This document shows positions 5,357 to 8,553 of a stretch of DNA of 8,553 nucleotides, piece after piece; position 1 is the first letter of the stretch; each line of letters starts with the position of its first letter. The DNA comes from Clostridia bacterium. GTDB lineage: Bacteria > Bacillota > Clostridia > Oscillospirales > CAG-382. Location: positions 1-8,553 of the forward strand of contig JAGADB010000155.1 of NCBI GenBank assembly GCA_017613815.1, read 5' to 3'. The position numbers and the translations under genes were made by a program. A model generated the notes under the pieces. It did no database searches. It had not been told where the DNA came from and saw only the letters and a program-made list of their open reading frames with translations.

Positions 5357-6895
5357 ATGAGCTCGGTAATAGGAAAGAGAAGCGGCAACAGAGGACTTTG
5401 CGCCCAGCCGTGCAGACTTCCGTACGGAATAGCCTGCGGTGTCGCGGATAACCCACAAAAAAGCTATCCGTTAAGTTTGAAGGACCTGTCTCTTGCAAAT
5501 CATATAAAAGAAATAACGGGACTCGGCGTTACCGCCCTTAAAATCGAGGGCAGAATGAAGCCGGAGGAGTACGTCCGCGGCACGACCGAAATATATAAAA
5601 AACTCGTAACCGAAAACAGAAACGCGACGGACGACGAAATTGCGCGCCTTGAAAACCTCTTTTCGAGAAGCGGCTTTACCGACGCGTATTTTACGGGGAA
5701 ATACCTTGAAAACAATAAGGGTATGTACGGAATACGCACCGACGCCGACAAGGAAAAGACCAAAAAAGAGGAGCGCAAAAAACCGCAAAAAAATAAGAGA
5801 AAAATCGAAATTTTCGCAAGTTTTTGCGAAAAAAAGCCCCCTTTTTTGAAGCTGATTTTACGCGACGGAAACAAGACCCACGAAGCGTGCGTAAACGGCG
5901 AAAACCCGCTCGAGACCGCTCAAAACGCGCCTCTTACAAAAGAAGAACTCGAAAAATCGCTGCTTAAATTCGGAAACACGGTTTTTGAATGCGAAAAAGC
6001 GGAAATCGAGCTGAAAGGAAGCGTTTTTGCGCCGAAATCCGAGATAAATTCCCTCAGAAGAGCCGCGGTCGAGGCGCTTGAAAGGGAAATTCTCTCGGAC
6101 GTAAAGGAATATTCCTTTGACGTTTCCGCACTCAAAATTTACACGGAAAAACCGCAAAAAGAGCGCGAAACCACGTGCAGATATTTTGCAAATACCGCGG
6201 AGAGCGCGCTGAAAATCATAAAAACACAGCCGTTTTCGGACAAATACGCTACCGAAAGCGTGTGTATTCCGCTTTTGTCGCTCGAAGACGAAAAAATAAC
6301 CGAAATTCTCCCGTTATCGCGAGAAAAAAGCGTTCCGCTCGGCGTGCGGATGCCGAAAATTCTTTTCGACAGTGAAACGGAAAAAGCGGAAGAATTGCTC
6401 GCAAAAGCCGCAAAAATCGGCGTAAAATACGCCGTATGCGAGAATATCGGGCAGATTCCGCTCGCAAAAGAAGCGGGACTTGACTTTTGCGCGGGACAGT
6501 TTTTGAACGTCTTCAACTCCTACTCCGCGGGCTTTTTCAAAGGTGTGGGCGCAAAATCGGTAACTCTGTCGCCCGAGCTTCTTGACGCACAGATGCGGGA
6601 CATAAAAATAAACGCAAAAGCGGCGGCAGTATCCGGCAGGCTGGAACTCATGACGCTCGAAAGCTGCGTGATTCGGGCAAACGGCAGGTGCCAAAGAAAA
6701 AAATCGGGCGAAATATGCGCGTACCTTTCCGACAGGAAAAACGCGCGCTTTCCCGTGCGCGCGGACGCCCGTCTCTGCGGTACGGGTTACCCGTGTCGAA
6801 ACACCGTTTTGAACAGCGTTTCCCTTAAAATGATTGAAAAGCCCGAGGCGGTAAAGAAATCGGGTGCCGACATAATTATTGCATACGAGGAATGA
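5357..6895 (+). CDS. U32 family protein, remainder of the gene after the TAG (C-terminal U32 and DUF3656-like regions)
   Basis: 512 codons from ATG 5357, in the same frame as the N-terminal part. Order: MSSVIGKRSGNRGLCAQPCRLPYG (cysteines 15 and 19, the end of the first cluster), YPLSLKDLSLANHIKEI and ALKIEGRMKPEEYVRG (37-75), FSRSGFTDAYFTGK (102-115), a lysine-rich linker (132-149), then a DUF3656-like part with PLTKEELEKSLLKFGNTVF and INSLRRAAVEALERE (192-244). A second barrel follows, ending in another cysteine set (C437, C445, C454, C474, C480) and LNSVSLKMIEK. This is the two-barrel layout of long clostridial U32 proteins. It may be translated separately: GGGAG (5344-5348) lies 8 bases before ATG 5357. 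Otherwise it is the back half of one 688-codon gene. It ends in TGA ten bases before dusB. Confidence 0.85.
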   Translation: MSSVIGKRSGNRGLCAQPCRLPYGIACGVADNPQKSYPLSLKDLSLANHIKEITGLGVTALKIEGRMKPEEYVRGTTEIYKKLVTENRNATDDEIARLENLFSRSGFTDAYFTGKYLENNKGMYGIRTDADKEKTKKEERKKPQKNKRKIEIFASFCEKKPPFLKLILRDGNKTHEACVNGENPLETAQNAPLTKEELEKSLLKFGNTVFECEKAEIELKGSVFAPKSEINSLRRAAVEALEREILSDVKEYSFDVSALKIYTEKPQKERETTCRYFANTAESALKIIKTQPFSDKYATESVCIPLLSLEDEKITEILPLSREKSVPLGVRMPKILFDSETEKAEELLAKAAKIGVKYAVCENIGQIPLAKEAGLDFCAGQFLNVFNSYSAGFFKGVGAKSVTLSPELLDAQMRDIKINAKAAAVSGRLELMTLESCVIRANGRCQRKKSGEICAYLSDRKNARFPVRADARLCGTGYPCRNTVLNSVSLKMIEKPEAVKKSGADIIIAYEE

Positions 6896-6905
6896 AAAAA
6901 CCGAT

Positions 6906-7868
6906 ATGAAAATAGGAAAAATCGAACTGAAACACGGACTTTTTCTTGCGCCCATGGCGGGCGTGAGCGACGCGGCGTTCCGACGCGTCTGCAAAAAGTA
7001 CGGAGCCGAAATGGTCTGCACCGAGATGATTTCCTCGCGCGCGCTATGCTACAACGACAGAAAGACAAAGGAGCTCGCGGTCATAGCGGACGACGAGCGG
7101 CCGTGCGCGCTGCAGATTTTCGGAAACGACCCCGAAATTATGGCGAAAGCGGCGGTTCTCGCGCTTGAATTTGCCCCCGACGCGATAGACATTAATATGG
7201 GATGCCCCGCCCCGAAAATCGCGGGAAACGGCGACGGAAGCGCGCTTATGAAAAAGCCCGGACTTGCTTACGAAATCGTAAAGCGTGTAAAGGAAGCGCT
7301 TGGTGGCAAAAACGTTCCGCTTACCGTGAAAATCCGCAGCGGCTGGGACGAAAAAAGCAAAAACGCGCCCGAAATCGCTTCGCTTTGCGAAAAAGCGGGC
7401 GCAGACGCGATTACCATCCACGGCAGAACAAAGGACCAGATGTATTCTCCGCCCGCCGACCTCGACATCATAAGGGAAGTCAAGAAAAGCGTCAGCGTTC
7501 CCGTTATCGCAAACGGCAACATCTACGACGCAAAGTCCGCGCTCGAAATGTTCGGATACACAAACTGCGACGGAATTATGATAGGCAGGGCTGCCCTCGG
7601 AAATCCGTACGTATTTAAGGAAATCGCCTGCGCGCTCGACGGAAAAGACTACAAAAAGCCCCCGCGGCACGTCGTTGTCGCCGATATTAAAGAACACATC
7701 ACCGCGCTCGTCGAACTCAAAGGCGAATTCGTCGGCGTAAGAGAGGCGCGCAAACACGTCGCGTGGTACTTGAAAGGTATGCCCGGCGCACCGGTCTTCC
7801 GCAACCAAGTCAACGCCGCCACTTCCCTTAAAGAAATCAAAACTATTATAGATAAAGCGTTTAATTGA
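6906..7868 (+). CDS. dusB: tRNA-dihydrouridine synthase DusB
   Basis: 320-aa FMN enzyme that reduces uridine to dihydrouridine in tRNA with NAD(P)H. Motifs in order: FLAPMAGVSDAAFRRVC (13-29), the LQIFGNDP block (69-76), the catalytic-cysteine motif DINMGCPAPKI with Cys100 followed by NGDGSALMKKP, KIRSGWD (142-148), TIHGRTKDQMYSPPADL (170-186) and the FMN phosphate-binding blocks PVIANGNI (199-206) and DGIMIGRAALGNP (222-234). The C-terminal helical domain carries REARKHVAWYLKGMPGA (279-295). Length and order are normal. ATG 6906 fits the family N-terminus; the nearest ribosome site (GAGGAA, 6887-6892) is further away than ideal and overlaps the end of the U32 gene, so translation is probably coupled. 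It is likely cotranscribed with the U32 gene, which also belongs to an RNA-modifying family. Confidence 0.95.
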   Translation: MKIGKIELKHGLFLAPMAGVSDAAFRRVCKKYGAEMVCTEMISSRALCYNDRKTKELAVIADDERPCALQIFGNDPEIMAKAAVLALEFAPDAIDINMGCPAPKIAGNGDGSALMKKPGLAYEIVKRVKEALGGKNVPLTVKIRSGWDEKSKNAPEIASLCEKAGADAITIHGRTKDQMYSPPADLDIIREVKKSVSVPVIANGNIYDAKSALEMFGYTNCDGIMIGRAALGNPYVFKEIACALDGKDYKKPPRHVVVADIKEHITALVELKGEFVGVREARKHVAWYLKGMPGAPVFRNQVNAATSLKEIKTIIDKAFN

Positions 7869-7878
7869 ATTTTTTCGT

Positions 7879-7908
7879 GTTACTTTCTCTCGCGAGAGAG
7901 AAAGTAAC
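7879..7908. repeat. Palindrome unit 1 (CTTTCTCTC type)
   Basis: Perfect 13-bp stem (7879-7891 with 7896-7908) closed by GCGA, a GNRA-type tetraloop. It begins 10 bases after the dusB stop. The tail CAAAGAGAGCGG (7909-7920) follows. There is no immediate T-run, but it may still end or stabilise the U32-dusB transcript. Confidence 0.85.
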
Positions 7909-7937
7909 CAAAGAGAGCGGAAACATTTATTTTTATG

Positions 7938-7951
7938 GTGCGAACATACAG
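7938..7951 (+). repeat. 14-bp direct repeat, copy 1
   Basis: GTGCGAACATACAG, identical to 8138-8151. Each copy follows a CTTTCTCTC-type hairpin plus CAAAGAGAGCGG tail after a variable AT-rich spacer, so it seems to be the outer edge of a longer composite repeat. Confidence 0.8.
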
Positions 7952-7975
7952 AAAAAATGATATAATTGTCTTTCC

Positions 7976-7998
7976 CGGGCTTTCTGTGAGAAAGCCCG
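7976..7998 (+). terminator. GC-rich hairpin followed by T-rich run, possible terminator
   Basis: Stem CGGGCTTTCT (7976-7985) and AGAAAGCCCG (7989-7998), 10 bp with GTG loop, followed by TTCTCTTTT. It is the most terminator-like structure downstream of dusB, about 110 bases after its stop. The T-run is interrupted by C, so efficiency is uncertain. Confidence 0.5.
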
Positions 7999-8005
7999 TT
8001 CTCTT

Positions 8006-8037
8006 TTGGTACTTTTCTTGAACAAGAAAAGTACCAA
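8006..8037. repeat. Palindrome unit 2 (GGTACTTTTC type, inverted orientation)
   Basis: Arms TTGGTACTTTTCTTG (8006-8020) and CAAGAAAAGTACCAA (8023-8037) are perfect 15-bp complements around AA. The tail-like block CTCTTTTGG stands on its left, the mirror of the CCAAAGAGAG tail found to the right of unit 1, so it faces the opposite way. Confidence 0.85.
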
Positions 8038-8050
8038 GGAAACGTTTTTC

Positions 8051-8094
8051 TTTACTTTCTCTCATTTACTTTCTCTCACGAGAGAGAAAGTAAA
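8051..8094. repeat. Palindrome unit 3 with duplicated left arm
   Basis: The hairpin is 8065-8077 paired with 8082-8094 (13 bp, loop ACGA). Its left arm plus one base, TTTACTTTCTCTCA, is present twice in tandem (8051-8064 and 8065-8078). The tail CAAAGAGAGCGG (8096-8107) follows. Compared with unit 1 the outermost G-C pair is T-A, so both arms changed together. Confidence 0.85.
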
Positions 8095-8137
8095 ACAAAG
8101 AGAGCGGATACCTTTATTATTGTGTTGGTGATTTTTT

Positions 8138-8151
8138 GTGCGAACATACAG
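8138..8151 (+). repeat. 14-bp direct repeat, copy 2
   Basis: GTGCGAACATACAG, identical to 7938-7951 and in the same orientation and order relative to a hairpin and tail; spacer from the hairpin is 43 bases here versus 29 for copy 1. Confidence 0.8.
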
Positions 8152-8191
8152 CACATATGAGTTTTTCATCACAAAAAGGGAAACGATATAC

Positions 8192-8217
8192 GTTCTTTTC
8201 CCTCGCAGGAAAAGAAC
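8192..8217. repeat. Palindrome unit 4 (GTTCTTTTCC type)
   Basis: Arms GTTCTTTTCC (8192-8201) and GGAAAAGAAC (8208-8217), 10 bp, loop CTCGCA, followed by CAAAAG. A diverged relative of the other units. Confidence 0.75.
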
Positions 8218-8225
8218 CAAAAGTG

Positions 8226-8256
8226 CTTTCACTTTCTCTCGTGAGAGAAAGTAAAG
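8226..8256. repeat. Palindrome unit 5 (CTTTCTCTC type)
   Basis: ACTTTCTCTC (8231-8240) and GAGAGAAAGT (8243-8252) pair; four more pairs (8226-8229 with 8253-8256) extend the stem past a bulged C at 8230. The tail CAAAGAGAGCG lies at 8258-8268. Confidence 0.75.
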
Positions 8257-8270
8257 TCAAAGAGAGCGTG

Positions 8271-8345
8271 CCGTCGAAAAAATAGAACAGCCGATATTCT
8301 ATCAACAAACATCAAATATGAAACCAAGCAGATTTTTTTCGACGG
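8271..8345. repeat. 75-bp element with 12-bp perfect inverted ends
   Basis: CCGTCGAAAAAA (8271-8282) and TTTTTTCGACGG (8334-8345) are exact complements enclosing about 51 bases. An inner pair ATAGAA (8282-8287) and TTCTAT (8297-8302) overlaps the left end by one base. GTG lies on both outer sides (8268-8270, 8346-8348), which could be a 3-bp target duplication or chance. It may be a miniature inverted-repeat element or another mosaic module. Confidence 0.6.
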
Positions 8346-8491
8346 GTGCGAAGTGAAGCCGTACAAAAAAGCCGAAAATTATGCAAAAATTTGCTTTTGA
8401 AGCCGACGAAAAACATCCCGGCGCGGTATTTTCGCTGGATATTTTTGTTTTTCCTAAAAAAAGCGTCGGGTTTTTCGGCGTTTTCTTTACC

Positions 8492-8514
8492 GAGGTTTCT
8501 TACTAAGAAAACTC
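8492..8514. repeat. Small imperfect palindrome
   Basis: GAGGTTTCTTA (8492-8502) and TAAGAAAACTC (8504-8514) pair in 10 of 11 positions around one C. It sits directly before the last unit of the cluster. Confidence 0.5.
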
Positions 8515-8525
8515 GCGCTCTTTTG

Positions 8526-8552
8526 GTACTTTTCTCGCGTGAGAAAAAGTAC
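8526..8552. repeat. Palindrome unit 6 (GTACTTTTCTC type, inverted orientation)
   Basis: GTACTTTTCTC (8526-8536) and GAGAAAAAGTAC (8541-8552) pair with one bulged A; loop GCGT. Its left flank CTCTTTTGG matches that of unit 2, so both face leftward. The window ends one base later. Confidence 0.75.
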
Positions 8553-8553
8553 G

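Larger units (their letters stand above)
7869..8553. repeat. Extragenic palindrome cluster (REP/BIME-like), no convincing gene
   Basis: This 685-base stretch after dusB is made of related hairpins and short shared blocks. Arms use CTTTCTCTC or GGTACTTTTC. The tail CAAAGAGAGCG follows three of the hairpins at 7909, 8096 and 8258. The inverted tail CTCTTTTGG precedes two others (8001 and 8518). The block CTCTTTTGGTACTTTTCT occurs identically at 8001-8018 and 8518-8535. Units thus lie in both orientations, as in bacterial interspersed mosaic elements. No transposase is present in the window. Short open frames crossing the hairpins look repeat-derived. Confidence 0.85.

Noticed and set aside
5811..5832. 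9-bp hairpin TTTTCGCAA/TTGCGAAAA inside the U32 gene followed by a T-run
   Set aside because: It lies in a coding stretch full of AAA and TTT codons next to a lysine-rich linker; the T-run is 10 bases away. Probably chance.
7961..7966. TATAAT between palindromes as a promoter
   Set aside because: No good -35 at 16-18 bases (GTGCGA is poor) and no gene follows; a GC-rich hairpin stands right at the expected start.
8117..8308. 63-codon minus-strand open frame
   Set aside because: It runs straight through palindrome units 4 and 5; its protein (repeated SLT/RES-like stretches) is a translation of the repeat arms. No ribosome site or family likeness.
7879..8552. CRISPR-like array
   Set aside because: Repeat units differ in length, orientation and spacing, with strong self-complementarity and no uniform spacers; no cas gene is nearby.
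8322..8553. Open frames on both strands to the window end
   Set aside because: Both are open at once across the same repeats, with lysine/phenylalanine-rich sequence and no recognisable motif; more likely chance from AT-rich palindromes. A partial gene starting beyond 8553 cannot be excluded.

Overview
The window reads as chromosomal DNA of a low-to-mid GC Gram-positive bacterium, most likely an uncultured member of the Clostridia. Pointers are purine-rich Shine-Dalgarno sites (GAAAGGA, AGGAGG), heavy use of ATA and AGA codons in the transporter genes, a consensus-type sigma-A promoter pair, and protein versions that resemble Clostridia homologues. The taxonomic call is inference; there is no rRNA or marker gene here.

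Layout. Positions 1-3767 (+) hold the distal part of a branched-chain amino-acid ABC transporter operon. It comprises the last eight codons of an upstream gene (probably the substrate-binding protein), an intercistronic hairpin, then livH, livM, livG and livF, tightly packed. A strong bidirectional terminator (3775-3810) separates livF from a convergent, solitary mreC on the minus strand (3819-4700). Upstream of mreC lie two divergent promoters sharing one palindromic -10 box. One drives mreC leftward; the other drives a U32-family gene followed by dusB rightward (4829-7868). The U32 gene is interrupted by one in-frame TAG at 5342-5344, inside the conserved cysteine motif. The rest of the frame (more than 500 codons) is intact, so the window shows either a fresh nonsense mutation, a sequence error, a split gene or amber readthrough.

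Positions 7869-8553 contain no convincing gene. They hold a cluster of related palindromes built on CTTTCTCTC or GGTACTTTTC arms with shared tails (CAAAGAGAGCG and its inverted form), plus one 75-bp element with 12-bp perfect inverted ends. This looks like a REP/BIME-type extragenic repeat island.

Functionally there are three units: amino-acid uptake (liv), cell-shape scaffold (mreC), and RNA modification (U32 hydroxylase-type protein plus tRNA-dihydrouridine synthase). I found no evidence of a defence system, prophage, CRISPR array or transposase. The features most worth following are the amber codon in the U32 gene, the shared -10 promoter and the palindrome cluster.
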